From Calendula officinalis (Eukaryota > Streptophyta > Magnoliopsida > Asterales > Asteraceae): DNA of 64,000 nt. Position 1 is the first letter of the stretch; each line of letters starts with the position of its first letter. Under the pieces are notes generated by a model. The model was not told the origin of the DNA. It worked only from the letters and a program-made list of their open reading frames with translations, and searched no databases. The stretch is taken from NCBI GenBank assembly GCA_963853835.1, contig OY970822.1, forward strand, positions 21,299,058 to 21,363,057, in the 5' to 3' direction. This document shows positions 38,001-46,921 of this stretch, in pieces. Position numbers and translations under genes: made by a program.

Positions 38001-41000
38001 TTCTAAAGATCCATCTTGTTCCAATGGCTCTTTTTCCTTTGGGTAGAGGTACAAGTGTCCAAACAGCTTGTAACTTGAATTGAAGGAGTTCTTCTTGCAT
38101 TGCCTCAATCCAGTTTGAGTCCTTCATTGCATGTTGAATCTTCTTTGGTTCATCCTGAGACAGAAAGCATTCATACATACATTCATTAGCAATTAAACTT
38201 ATATTACACATATTTGCAGTTAAGCTTTTGTTTAATTTGCTTCTTGTTTGTAGTGGTGAATTAACATCACTTAGAACAAGGTCTAAAGGATGATTCTTCT
38301 GAGTCCTTGTAGTTGTAGTTTTATCAACTACTAGTTGATTTTCAAGATTGGACTCATTTGTCTCAGGCAGTTGTTCATCTTGTGATTCTTCATTGTCATG
38401 GATGTTTGGTTCATCATCATTTTGGTCAGAGTTACTACTGGAATTATCTTCATTAGGATCAGTAGTATTGATGTTGTTACTGGTGTCAGTAGTATCATGA
38501 GAATCTAGGTTATTGTTGGGACCAGTAGTGTTTTCAGTACTATTACTGGTACCAGTAGTATTGGAATTACTACTGACCTCATTCTCAGAGTTATTACTGC
38601 TATCAGTATTAACTATGGGAGCAGTATCAACAATTATGTATCTCATCTTTTCTTGACCAGTATTAACAGATGATGTTCCTTCTTTTTGATTAAGACAATT
38701 TGAGTTACCTGCATTGAAATTCATATTAGTATTAAAGGATTTGGTTAGATTGTCTATGTCAAATAGCCAATCTGGACCATTTCCTTGTTCATTAGGTACA
38801 TTTTCATTAAAGGATACATTGATGCTTTCTTCAATTATCCTTAATCTTTTGTTGAATACTCTGTATGATTTGCTTTGAGTAGAGTATCCCACAAAGATTC
38901 CATCATCAGCTTTGCAGTCAAACTTGCCAATTTGTTCTCTTGTAATCAGAATAGTACAAGGACAACCAAATGATTTTAAGAAACTTATAGAAGGTTTTCT
39001 TTTATTAAAAAGTTCATATGGTGTTTTAAAGTGTGGCTTAACTATTAATACTCTGTTTTGAACATAACAGGCAGTATTAACGGCTTCAGCCCAAAAAGTG
39101 ATTGGTAATTTTGAGTCTGCAAGCATTGATCTTGCTGCTTCAATGATGGTTCTATTTCTTCTTTCAGCTACACCATTTTGTTGTGGAGTTCTAGGTGAGC
39201 TGTATTGCCTGTCAATACCTTTAAGATCACAAAAGTTAATTAAGTTAGTATTTTTAAATTCTGTGCCATTATCACATCTTATGGCTTTCACTTTTTGATC
39301 AGATGTGTTTTCCAGTTTGACAATTAAGTTCTTTATGAGTTCACTTGTTTCATCCTTTGTCCTGAGAAAGAAAACCCATGTATATCTGGAAAAGTCATCA
39401 GTAATAACAACCCAACAGAGCACAAGGTCATGAAATAGTCAACAAAATCAATTATGCCAAATCAGCCAAACAGGATAGGTGGAAGGTAAAGAGAGCAAAA
39501 TATTTAAAGAAGGTTGAAGTCTCTCTAGCAAATGAAAACAAAAGATTAGCAGAAAGGGCTAGAATATTGAGACAACCTTTCACAGAAATCAAATTGGCAG
39601 ATATAGCAGATATATCAAAACTGCCACAATTTCAACAGAAGGTCAAAACCAAACAAGTTGCTGAAACAAGAAAAGAACTACAAAGAAGAGAATTAGAAAA
39701 AATAAGGCAACTTGAACTTGAAACACTAGAACTTCTTGAAGCACAAGTACAGGAATGCAAAGAGCAGAAGGCTGATATGCCAGAACAGTTTGCAGAGAAA
39801 AAGAAAGAAATGATCACATTCTTAAAATCAAAAGGGTATAACACAAAGGCATTTGGAAGAATGAAGCTGATCAAGTTAATTGAAAAGTACTGTGTGGAGA
39901 AGAAGAAGGACCTTACTGAACAAGAGAGTATTGAGAAATACACCACTAAACTGGAACAGATAGACTCCAAAGAAATGAAAGAAAGAAAAACAATATCTGG
40001 AGAATCATCTGGTGTATCCTCTCAAATATCAAAGAAAAGAAAGACAATTGCTTCAGAACTTGATCAACCAAATAAAAAATTACAAATGGTTCAAGTTCAT
40101 GATCTCCCCATTGCTATCTTACAAAATAATCCAATCATCAACTGGAGATATATAGATGATATGATTGAGATTGTCAGAGAAGATAAAGTCACTCAAAGAT
40201 TCAGAGCTTGGAAACCTTTGGTCATGTCCCTAACCAGAAGTGACATTATTAAGATGTTGATCATTGATAAACCAAGAATGACTAAAAAGTTCTGGAAGAA
40301 TTCAGCTGCAGGTTATCTTACTGAAATGATTGATGCTGCTTTCTATCCAGAAAATTATCCAGAGAAGTATGCAGATTCAGAAAATGTTCAAGCTTGGAAT
40401 GTGCTACCAACTGTCAACATGTACTTCTTTGAATATACAAGTAAGAAATGTGACTTATTCCTTTATGAGAAAGAGTATCCTCATTCTGAGAAGACTCTCT
40501 ATCAACTATGGTGCATGAACTTCATTAAACCTCATGATGCTATGCTATTTCAAAATAAAATGAATGAATTTGTAAAGAAGATTAGCAAATATATTATTGC
40601 ACAAAGGAATAAACAAAACCAACAGACATTAGAAGGTGATAAAAGAAGAGCAAAACTGTTGGAAGAAAAGGAAAAAGAAAAGAAGAAATAAATGAAAACT
40701 TGATTGATTAAATCATAATCAATAAGTTTAGGGGGAGATTGTTGGAACAAAACACAGATCAACTTATTACTGATGCTGCAGTTAGTACTGATCTTATTTA
40801 GTACTGATGGGGCAGAAACATTTACTACTGATGAAGTTGATGCTGGTGTTCACTATAACTAAGTTACTACTGATCATACAAAGATTGAAGATACTACTGA
40901 TCATTGTAGTTACTACTGATGATGTATCTGGACTTACTACTGATCACCAAGTTTACTACTGATCTTCATATTTACTACTGGTGATTAGTTTTACTACTGA

Positions 41001-43143
41001 CAACGCATATTTGGAACAAATCAAGTCCGAGATCTTCGCAGAGATAGTTATAGAATGTAAATCAATGTATATCGTTTATAATTAGATGTAAATCGTATCC
41101 TAGAATAACTAGGGTAAATAGTTTAGCTTCAAGGACTATTATATATAGTTCCTTACGAATTGTAAACGTACGTGTGTATTGTTAACTTGATAATATACAT
41201 TGAAGCTTTTTGTGAAACTGTGTTCTTAATATTTCTCATATTGTTCATACAGTTCATTGTTCTTAATTATTGATATAGTGTTGATCCGCTGCAACTTCTA
41301 TCATCAATTAGATCTAAGGTGTTTATTAACTTGTCTATAGTTAATCGATCCTGACAACCACCACCGTCTACACCACCGGCAAGCCCTCACCACCATCGGC
41401 TGCTTGCAATCACATGTGATTGCGTATCCAATCACATCTGATTGCGCCGGCCGGAGGCGGCGACGAACGGTGGCGACCAACGGAAGGCAGCGGCCGGAGG
41501 TGATCGCCGGCGGCAGTGACCGGCGGTGGTGGTTGTATATTGAATCACATGTGATTTGATGATGGAAGTGGTTGTACATTAAATCACATGTGATTTGATG
41601 ATGGTGGTAGTTAAAGGATTTTTTGATCCAATAGCTAAGATTTATCCCTTGAGACTTTATAATTATCAAAGACGTCAGTGAACGAAACTTTACCCATTCA
41701 ATATATTTTTTCGAAAGTGAAACTCCAAATTTTTATTTTTTATTCGAATAAAACTGGTTTTGTCTAGGGGCAATTTTCCTAGGGGTGGTCACTATTATTT
41801 GCATATAGCCTAATTGAACAATTTAGATTGGACCAAATAGTTAGGATGTTTGGGTTTGGTCACTTGGTGTTACAATCATATAAATTGAATACTCTTATTA
41901 AACAAACCGAATCATAATTAATTTCTTATATTATTTCATTTTTGTTATCTTTCTTTTATGTTTTTCTTGTTGGTACTGTTTTATATCGATGTTGTTATAC
42001 ATTTTAAGTGCGTTTAATGGGTAGTAAATATATTCACTTTTCTATATTTTTATTTCTCATTTATTTTTCATTTAGCTTTGATGTTCAAGTATATTCTTTT
42101 GCCAAATGATTAAATTGAAATATTAAAATAATAACAAATAAACACCACATATTTGATATGATGCATGTAGGTTTTTATAATATCGTACATACATTAATGT
42201 GACAATTATGCAAACTGATGAGTACGTTATTGAATTCGTAGGGCTATGATGGGTACTGCACCGGATGCAGGCCTGATGATAAGACTCATGTTGAAGCTCA
42301 TTGGTGCAAAAAAGACGATCGAGATCGGGGTTTTTACGGGTTACTCCCTACTTTTAACTGCGCTAACCATTCCTGATGATGGCAAGGTTTGTGATTTTGC
42401 TTATTTTGTCTTTGAGGCAAAAGAAATTAACTCGTTACTTTTTTAATAGTTTATAAAATTTTAATTTGGTTTAGATCATAGCAATAGATGTGGATCGGGA
42501 AGCATATGAGATCGGTCGTCCGGTTATCGAAAAGGCCGGGGTTGAGCATAAGATCGACTTCATTGAATCAGAGGCCATGCCGGTTCTTGATAAGCTGCTA
42601 GAAAATGTAAGTTTTCATTCTGTCAATGGTGTACTTAGGAGCGTCATCTACACTAGCATAAGAAAATTTAACAAATTTAACACCATTTGAAAATTTTCAG
42701 ACTATACTAGGTACTCCCCGTTAGCTTGTTAGTTGTACAAGTATAGAAAACCTAGGTTTGGTTCAGATTTCGGTTGCAATAATCATTTGATCCGATTCGA
42801 ACATAAATTGTTACACTCACCTAACTATTACTTTATAATATCTTCCCTTTAGCCTGAAAACGAAGGGAGCTTTGACTATGCTTTTTTTGATGCGGACAAA
42901 GTGAACTACATCAATTACCACGAGCGAATAATGAAACTAGTGAAAGTCAACGGAATCGTTGTGTATGACAACACGCTATGGTTTGGAAGTGTTGCAAAAC
43001 CCGAGGATTCGGTTATTGAACCACTTAGAGTGGTAAGAGCCGCCACTATCAAGTTTAACAAAGCACTCGGATCTGACCCTCGAGTTGAAATCTCACAGGT
43101 GCCATTAGGTGATGGCCTCACCGTTTGTAGACGTCTCTATTAG
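29086..43143 (+). CDS. Caffeoyl-CoA O-methyltransferase-like gene, five exons
   Basis: Exons 29086-29169, 29268-29347, 42242-42386, 42475-42606, 42853-43143 give an uninterrupted 243-residue reading. All junctions are GT-AG and phases agree. It matches the class I, cation-dependent plant O-methyltransferases that pass a methyl group from S-adenosylmethionine to caffeoyl-CoA or other catechols. Motifs: YILETSVYPRE (exon 2), SAM-binding IEIGVFTGYS (exon 3), DVDREAYEIG (exon 4), metal-binding DADKVNY and YDNTLW, and the C-terminal GDGLTVCRRLY (exon 5). Length and five-exon structure are usual for the family. The Trp or similar residue after HP at the exon 2/3 joint is Arg, and some pocket residues differ from lignin-type enzymes, so the substrate may be another phenolic. 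Intron 2 is about 12.9 kb because of element F; splicing across it is untested. AATAAA at 43232-43237 may serve polyadenylation. Confidence 0.82.
29348..29653 (+). other. Start of intron 2 with left half of a palindrome-rich MITE
   Basis: From about 29464 a MITE-like sequence begins (ATAAATCTCAGTCTTTG); its other end is near 41649. It carries repeated copies of the palindrome AATCACATGTGATT among CACCACC-rich sequence. Element F is inserted in it at 29654. Confidence 0.5.
29649..29653. repeat. Target-site duplication of element F, left copy
   Basis: ACCAC, repeated at 41357-41361 directly after the 3' LTR. Confidence 0.85.
29654..30270 (+). repeat. 5' LTR of element F
   Basis: 617 bp, TGTTGGAAC...CCTGACA. 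Eight TACTACTG motifs in the U3 part (about 29727-29915), then a TATA-like TATATATA at 30054-30061. Confidence 0.95.
30273..30284 (+). promoter_or_regulatory. Primer binding site of element F
   Basis: TGGTATCAGAGC, perfect complement of the tRNA-iMet 3' end, two bases after the LTR. Confidence 0.93.
30359..32926 (+). CDS. Element F gag polyprotein
   Basis: 855 residues, intact. The ATG at 30359 follows a short leader. The N-terminus has the copia gag signature (LTPNNFGMWKNRIKQYML), then the capsid-like region up to about residue 230 (QDFENFKGKPNETLTQVFDRF). CCHC knuckle CYNCNNLGHFAKEC starts at residue 318, a Glu/Lys-rich coiled-coil-like part spans about 385-490, and a second knuckle CVICNKMNHLAKDC starts at residue 615. 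The tail (about 690-800) is built of NTTG/NTTD-type repeats because the DNA motif TACTACTG is translated there. Forms the particle and binds RNA. Ends TGA, with pol in the -1 frame shortly after. Confidence 0.93.
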   Translation: MTDNNESTQANKIPILTPNNFGMWKNRIKQYMLITDYSMWEVVCEGNKTGQLQASSSATEAEKLKCEKEKKDKGIELKTLSTLLLAIPNDYQHLFVEYDDAKILWEALEKRFVGTKSTKRNMKSVLKQDFENFKGKPNETLTQVFDRFNKLIGELNQVGVKMDQEDVNMKFLRSLSEEWAMYTVVYRQRDALEEKELDELYNDLRVFETEVNHKNPSISSNNAAFVSSTGQGQETSAGKAADSEDTARESFFTSHVHTALISDDLEQLNPDDLEEMDLKWQMAMLSLRTKRFLKRTGRTSLNFNKGDKAGFDKTKVKCYNCNNLGHFAKECPQPDKRSKSTALVSQQGQGYDWSFQAEEHAQNQALMAFTDNKTEVKSKPCTPECAKIIKNLEKENNKLNEDLAKAIRRNHEFDGVIADQEHQIKVYKMIDQRIKEELLQAVDEKEFYETKNKELTSKIEECQLEIEQNKLTIKNFERSTKILDELTNNQTTEKVVHGVGYHAVPPPYKIIPPLKNSSERIINELKTENQTESSNETSESNNSSDDEQSIEFTISQSESPKSIDTSFHTAQSPNESPKYNADNVPKILTRGNERNKTQLLDQRIPEGAKNKKLRCVICNKMNHLAKDCHYNPINCKELKEFKVLKENAKTQKLKVTTGLSVVNKIKNPIVEDPRFGRSKPRFVQNRRTGSPKNSNYFKNNGKSNQNKQYFKFSNTSRNSNKFTTGVNPNYNAVWYQYKNTTGKNPNFKNTTAPNTTFKNTTGVNPKNTTDHSKHGKYPNTTDPSVVKYSKAKNHGYKPRSVGNSHTSTTFKRAVVKQNTSTKQVWIPKVFKVKSPKAYLSKDEPKTYKAWVPKLN
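32941..33597 (+). pseudogene. Element F pol, first part: protease and start of integrase
   Basis: Protease with IDSGCSRHMTG near the start, then GAG-pre-integrase zinc motif (LWHRRMCH ... CVACLKGK) and the first integrase aspartate in HMDLF. Coding sense ends at 33597, where the inverted block begins; the residues read afterwards are antisense env. Thus the integrase core is cut between its first acidic residue and the other two, which lie on the minus strand at 36625-39410. The GTG start is not convincing; expression would depend on gag. On its own this piece cannot make an integrase. Confidence 0.88.
33598..33874. repeat. Inversion-border inverted repeat, left arm (277 bp)
   Basis: Reverse complement of 39408-39684 with no difference noticed. 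It encodes the env segment around DRWKVKRAKYLKK and FTEIKLADIADISK, here on the minus strand. At its left edge pol and env share TTT; at the inner edge they share CTGTTGGGTTG-like sequence, pointing to microhomology-guided joining. Confidence 0.9.
33598..36079 (-). pseudogene. Element F envelope-like ORF, N-terminal and middle part (inverted)
   Basis: ATG at 36079, open to the inversion border, about 827 codons of env sense. Residues read below 33598 are antisense pol. N-terminal domain (about 1-240) is ordered, with FLRNSYIQFALTVKPK and FWTNAE, and similar in layout to element B exon 1. The middle is Pro/Thr/Ser/Glu-rich. Coiled-coil-like Lys/Arg/Glu stretches follow (about 480-560 and 740-800). 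The Thr/Val-rich segment (about 600-680) arises from translated CAGTAGTA motifs. No intron is needed here, unlike in B. The missing C-terminal part is at 39685-40691 on the other strand. Function unknown; no clear membrane anchor. Confidence 0.78.
36080..36290 (-). promoter_or_regulatory. Putative internal promoter of the element F env-like ORF
   Basis: Minus-strand TATA box TATAAAA at 36201-36207, ending 121-122 bases before the ATG at 36079, followed by a leader with AAACCCTAG and Cys/Ala-type plant UTR composition. Spacing is nearly the same as in element B. Promoter activity is inferred. Confidence 0.5.
36307..36566 (-). repeat. Array of 13 CAGTAGT motifs upstream of env-like ORF
   Basis: Thirteen copies of (T/C)CAGTAGT(A/G), all in one orientation, in about 260 bp; twelve are exact CAGTAGTA. 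Spacing is irregular (about 10-35 bp) and the sequence between differs, so this is not a simple tandem repeat. In the sense of the env-like ORF it reads TACTACTG(A/G) and lies 100-360 bp upstream of the TATA box. Confidence 0.9.
36625..39412 (-). pseudogene. Element F pol, second part: integrase, RT, RNase H (inverted)
   Basis: Open for about 930 codons on the minus strand. Integrase part with VVITDDFSRYTW, CDNGTEF and NGVAERRN; a Ser/Asn/Thr-rich linker with translated CAGTAGTA motifs (about 38430-38660); RT with KARLVAQGY, YQMDVKSAFLYG, LYGLHQAPRAWYD and YVDD (near 37560); RNase H with YTDSDYGG, DRKSTTGGC and STAEAEYVA. No stop or frameshift. By comparison with element B roughly 40 bp of integrase sequence between HMDLF and CWVV are missing at the inversion border. 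The upstream GTG start is an artefact of the break. Confidence 0.92.
39408..39684. repeat. Inversion-border inverted repeat, right arm (277 bp)
   Basis: Plus-strand copy of the env segment that is also at 33598-33874 on the minus strand. Beyond 39684 the env frame continues with its normal C-terminal part. Confidence 0.9.
39408..40691 (+). pseudogene. Element F envelope-like ORF, C-terminal part
   Basis: Plus-strand frame continuing from the duplicated segment to TAA at 40689-40691. Highly charged coiled-coil-like region (RKELQRRELEKIRQLELETLELLEAQ region), then an ordered C-terminal domain with WRYIDDMIEIVREDKV, RFRAWKPLVMSL, FWKNSAAGY and YQLWCMNFI, and a Lys/Glu tail. The ordered part corresponds in position and Trp/Tyr-rich character to the end of element B exon 2. 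It lacks its own start; a TTG at 39567 is not a credible initiator. Confidence 0.75.
40730..40739 (+). promoter_or_regulatory. Polypurine tract of element F
   Basis: AGGGGGAGAT abutting the 3' LTR. Confidence 0.9.
40740..41356 (+). repeat. 3' LTR of element F
   Basis: 617 bp, identical by eye to 29654-30270, followed by TSD ACCAC. Confidence 0.95.
41357..42241 (+). other. Rest of intron 2: right half of MITE and unique sequence
   Basis: 41362 to about 41649 is the right half of the MITE split by element F, with more AATCACATGTGATT palindromes and a GC-rich GGCGG patch, ending near GATTTATCCC. 41650-42241 is AT-rich intron sequence without recognisable features, ending in acceptor TTCGTAG. 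Confidence 0.5.
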
Positions 43144-43659
43144 AATTTGAGACATCGATTCAGTGGTTTCTGGTATGCATAAATCCTGGTAGTTTTAAGT
43201 GTGATGGTCTGCTTTTTTATTATAATGGTGAAATAAAGAGTTCATTCTGTTGAACATTTGTGAATTGAATGTAAACATGATTGGAATGTACCCAATGATG
43301 CTAGCTTTATTATTGTATGTAATATGTATCGTATTCTGAAACTTATCTTGTAGTTTTATTGAACTTTTAGAACGTATCTTGTAATGTATCGATTTACCTG
43401 AAATCGGCAGTTTGCTTTTAGGTAACAGTTGAATCTAAACATCCCAATTACGTTTTTATCCTTGTAAATAATACCCTTCATAGACTTTTTTTCTGAAATT
43501 ATCTTTTACCATAACGCAAAAAAAAAAAATTATACAGTTTTCTTGGCCTTCAACAACCCATTTTTCTAGGATTTCTATTTTAAATAGTTTCTATCGATTT
43601 GTTCGTAGGATTTGTGATAAACCCATGTTAAAAAGCCAAAATGAGTTTAACATGACGTC
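43144..43659 (+). other. 3' flank of the O-methyltransferase-like gene
   Basis: AT-rich; AATAAA at 43232-43237. Nothing else seen up to the solo LTR. Confidence 0.6.
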
Positions 43660-44698
43660 TGATGTGTAAAATCTAGTTATAAAAACATTGTCTTTTTCTA
43701 CACCTATTCTAGACTACCACACTTTTAGGCAAGTATGACCTAATCGCGGATAGTATAGCAAAGGTAAGTAAAAACGGGGTATCGTCTCCTCAAAAAACAG
43801 TTAAATTGACTCGTAAAACTAGAACTAAGTGAATTAATCTAAAAGTAATAATTGCAAAAGGGTTTTTGTTTTCTTTATTAAACTACTAATTAAAATAATT
43901 AAACATAATAAAAAGTAGACAAATGAAATATGGGAAATTACTTTTGTAAATTGTTTTCAAGAGATTAAAGAGTATTCACTATGCATGAATCCTTTCTAGA
44001 TCTGAGTTTGGTTACTAAGCTCCGATTAAATCTAATGTTCTAGCAGCCACGGTAATAGATTTCCCATAATCTCGTTTAATAACCTAAATACTATTAATAG
44101 GAATTTTTTCACTTAAAAGCCATCATTAAATTACACCTCATTATGTTGATCTTACTAGACTTGGACTACCAGAGTCTTCTAACCCGAGAATTTTCATTAC
44201 TAGGATTATGCTTTTGGCTTAACCTAAATTATTGATTTATAATATCCAACCTTTATTTCTAGGGAGTCGCCAACTAGGTCAAATAAATGAAAAGTTGACG
44301 ATACTGCTAAATAATTCAAGTGTGGTAAATACCTAGAGTAAATTAACAATAAATGACATAACAACCAAAGATTAAAGGATCAACTAAAAGAGTAATTAAT
44401 AGATCAACAATTGTTTGAGCATTGAAATCAAAATCCTAAAATTAAACCAAACTTCACAAAAATAACTTGCATGTAGACATACTAGATGAACTAAACATCA
44501 AACAATTATAAAAAGTTGAAAACATTGTTAATAAGAACAAGAAATTGGACCAAATAAATGTTGATATATGATGGATTAGATATCCTATTCGAAACCTGCT
44601 TCATACGTATTTCCGTTCGTTTGTCCGTCCCGGCTGTGGTTTCTGCCCTCTTTTCTCTTGTACGTCAAAACTGTTCGCAACCCCCCACGTGAACATAC

Positions 44699-45498
44699 TA
44701 GGGGTGTCAAATTTGTACCGAACAAAACTAGCCAACATGCTACCAACCATAACAAGTATAGTTGGTAGCCAATATGTTGGTAGCCAATATGTTGGTAGCC
44801 AACATGTTTGGTTGGTAGTACCGTACCAATTGTGTAATCATGGTACGGTAATGGTACACAAATTTTAAATACCACGATATACCGTACCAACCAAGATATA
44901 TATATTATATGATTTTTAGTTTAATATATTATAACAAACTAGCAACCTATTTGCCCAAGATTCCAATTAGATATTAAAATATACGATATTTTATTTAAAT
45001 TATAGATGTGCACAAAAAATATCTCTGAAACTAATATAATATAATAAGACATACTTATTTTAACTTTAAAACTAAAAACATCTTTGAAAATATAATATTT
45101 TATATGTACATTCACACAAATCAGTGATTCAGTTACGACAAGATAGCTACATCTTTTGTTACTTTATCGTACTAGATTATGTTTATATAGCACGTAACAT
45201 ATTATATCATTTTGCTTATTTTGTTTCTATGTTCGGAACACTTGTTAATATGTTTAACTGGTCGATAATGATAAAATATCATTGTTCTTTTGTTATTAAT
45301 TTTTTTAATTTCATATGAGTTAGTGATGTTGGTATATACCATTACCAATTCGTACTAATCAAGATTGTTGGTAGCCAAACAAATTGGTACCAAGTAAACT
45401 TGGTATGATAATGGTAGATAAATCAGTGTACCAATTATAGTTGGTACGGTATGCGGTATGAGAAAAATATACGTGGTACCGTACCATGTTCACCCCTA
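44699..45498. mobile_element. hAT-type MITE, copy 1 (800 bp)
   Basis: Ends TAGGGGTGTCAAAT and TGTTCACCCCTA with 8 bp TSDs GAACATAC and GAACGTAC (one mismatch). Rich in GGTAC/TACCA words in both halves, so the ends can pair over long stretches. Has three tandem GTTGGTAGCCAA(T/C)AT units near 44760-44806. No transposase. Same family as 50942-51724, opposite orientation. Confidence 0.88.
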
Positions 45499-45916
45499 GA
45501 ACGTACTGCCCTCTAATGAATTAATTTGTCTTCAAATATGTGTGGCTCTCAATTGTGGGCCGTCCCAACCTCATTTCCCACGTGGGTTTTTTTTCCAAAT
45601 GTGTCGGACTGTCGGTAATGTAATTCTCTTCTTGAATTCGTGTGGCCTTTTTTCCAAATGTGTCGGTCTCCATTTCCTCCACATATTTCTACTTCTTCCT
45701 AGTAAGATTTTTGTGGCTTTAAAACATGAACGGGCCACATAATTAATTCCAAATAGTACGATTATTTACAAGGCGTGAGCTGCAGCAGGTTTTAGGACTT
45801 GCTCCTTTTAATGTGTTTTGGCTTGTTTATTATGTACTTTGGACTCATGAACTGTAATTCATAAATACATAAAAATTAGGCATGAAAAGCCTTGTTTCCA
45901 AAATAACCATGCATAT

Positions 45917-46863
45917 TATTGGATCCCAACAACACTAATGTGTCGTGCAATGGCTAAGTAACGACAAATAAGTAAAGAACACACAATCTTTTTCAAAGAT
46001 TTAGAGTTTATTAAAACAGCTTAATGCGGTACAAAGTTTGCGGAAATAGGGAGTGCAGACTCACTAAAACTTTATACTTAAAGTGACACTTTTGTTTGTT
46101 CAAACTAAGATCCTATGCTATGAATCCTAAAATAGAGAGTTACAGACGGTTGTATTTATTGCTTGAGTATTAACTATGAAGAAATTAATACAAACAATAA
46201 CTAACTCTCAGAGAATGTTCTTGTGCTATGAATCCTAAAAGGTGTGTTTAAATGCAAGCATTTACATCTCTATTTATAGCCCAAGAACCATGTTTCCTTC
46301 TCCACAAGTTAATCCACGTGTAAACATATTATTCGTTGATGTAGACTTGTCCACAGAAACATTAAATGCATTAGCATATGTTAAAGTTACGAATGTACTT
46401 TTTGTCATCTTCTTTTTCAACCTTTTCTGGCGCACGGTGAAAAGGTGTACAAAAGAAGTTGATTTTCCTTTTTTATGTTTGGGGGGGCAAACGATGAAGT
46501 TCTGAAAAGTATCTTCTATTCCAAAATAGAAGATCTTCATCGTTTTCTTCTTCTTTGAGCGGGAAAGGTAAGTGTTCAAAGTGTCAAGAACATTTTCCAC
46601 TAAGTCTTTATCTGCAGCATGTACCATCAGCCGATTCCACCTTCAGCTTAATGGTCTTCTTCGGGTTTCTGTCCTTCGGCCATAAACTCGAATGGTCACA
46701 CTTGTATAGCTGCTGATTTAGACTTGGTTCCTTGAGCTAAGTACGTACTCAGCTGAAAGATTATCAATATACTTGTTCTTAAGCTGAGACACGTACGTCA
46801 GCTGATTTATTCTTATTGACTTTTTGATCATCAAATCTTATTTACTTAATCTGGGGACTAACA
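45917..46863 (-). repeat. Copia-like solo LTR nested in the gypsy solo LTR
   Basis: Minus orientation: starts TGTTAGTCCCCAG (46863), ends GGGATCCAATA (45917), flanked by CATAT at 45912-45916 and 46864-46868. A minus-strand TATA box TATAAATA at 46271-46278 lies mid-element as expected of an LTR. The non-canonical ...TA end is accepted because of the perfect TSD; a TG...CA reading ending 3 bp inward gives no TSD. Confidence 0.6.
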
Positions 46864-46921
46864 CATATATAGTAGAATAATGACGGGTAAAAACATTTCT
46901 AAATCCGGCAATATCAACGTC

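Larger units (their letters stand above)
29654..41356 (+). mobile_element. Sirevirus-like copia element F with internal inversion (11.7 kb)
   Basis: Two 617 bp LTRs with no difference I can find, TSD ACCAC, PBS and PPT. Gag, the first part of pol and the last part of the env-like ORF are on the plus strand. Between 33875 and 39407 the order and strand are reversed (rest of pol and most of env on minus). Both inversion borders carry the same 277 bp sequence in inverted orientation. All pieces remain open, so the event is recent. The 8-mer TACTACTG/CAGTAGTA occurs dozens of times. Confidence 0.93.
43660..46916 (-). repeat. Solo LTR of a probable gypsy element, with nested insertions
   Basis: Ends TGATGTG... 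and ...AATATCA, flanked by perfect TSD ACGTC (43655-43659 and 46917-46921). On the minus strand it starts TGATATTGCCGGATTTA and ends ACACATCA, matching the LTR at 26949-28702. No internal region, so it was reduced by LTR-LTR recombination. Two later insertions lie inside it (44699-45498 and 45917-46863); without them it is about 1.5 kb. Confidence 0.88.

Noticed and set aside
42246..42690. Separate small genes at exons 3 and 4 of the O-methyltransferase
   Set aside because: They are exons of one gene; splice sites, phase and family motifs join them.
45124..45318. 64-codon ORF also present at 51122-51316
   Set aside because: Same frame in two copies of one MITE; shared because the MITEs are alike, no sign of coding selection.
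46274..46627. 117-codon minus-strand ORF
   Set aside because: Lies within the copia-like solo LTR and has no recognisable domain.
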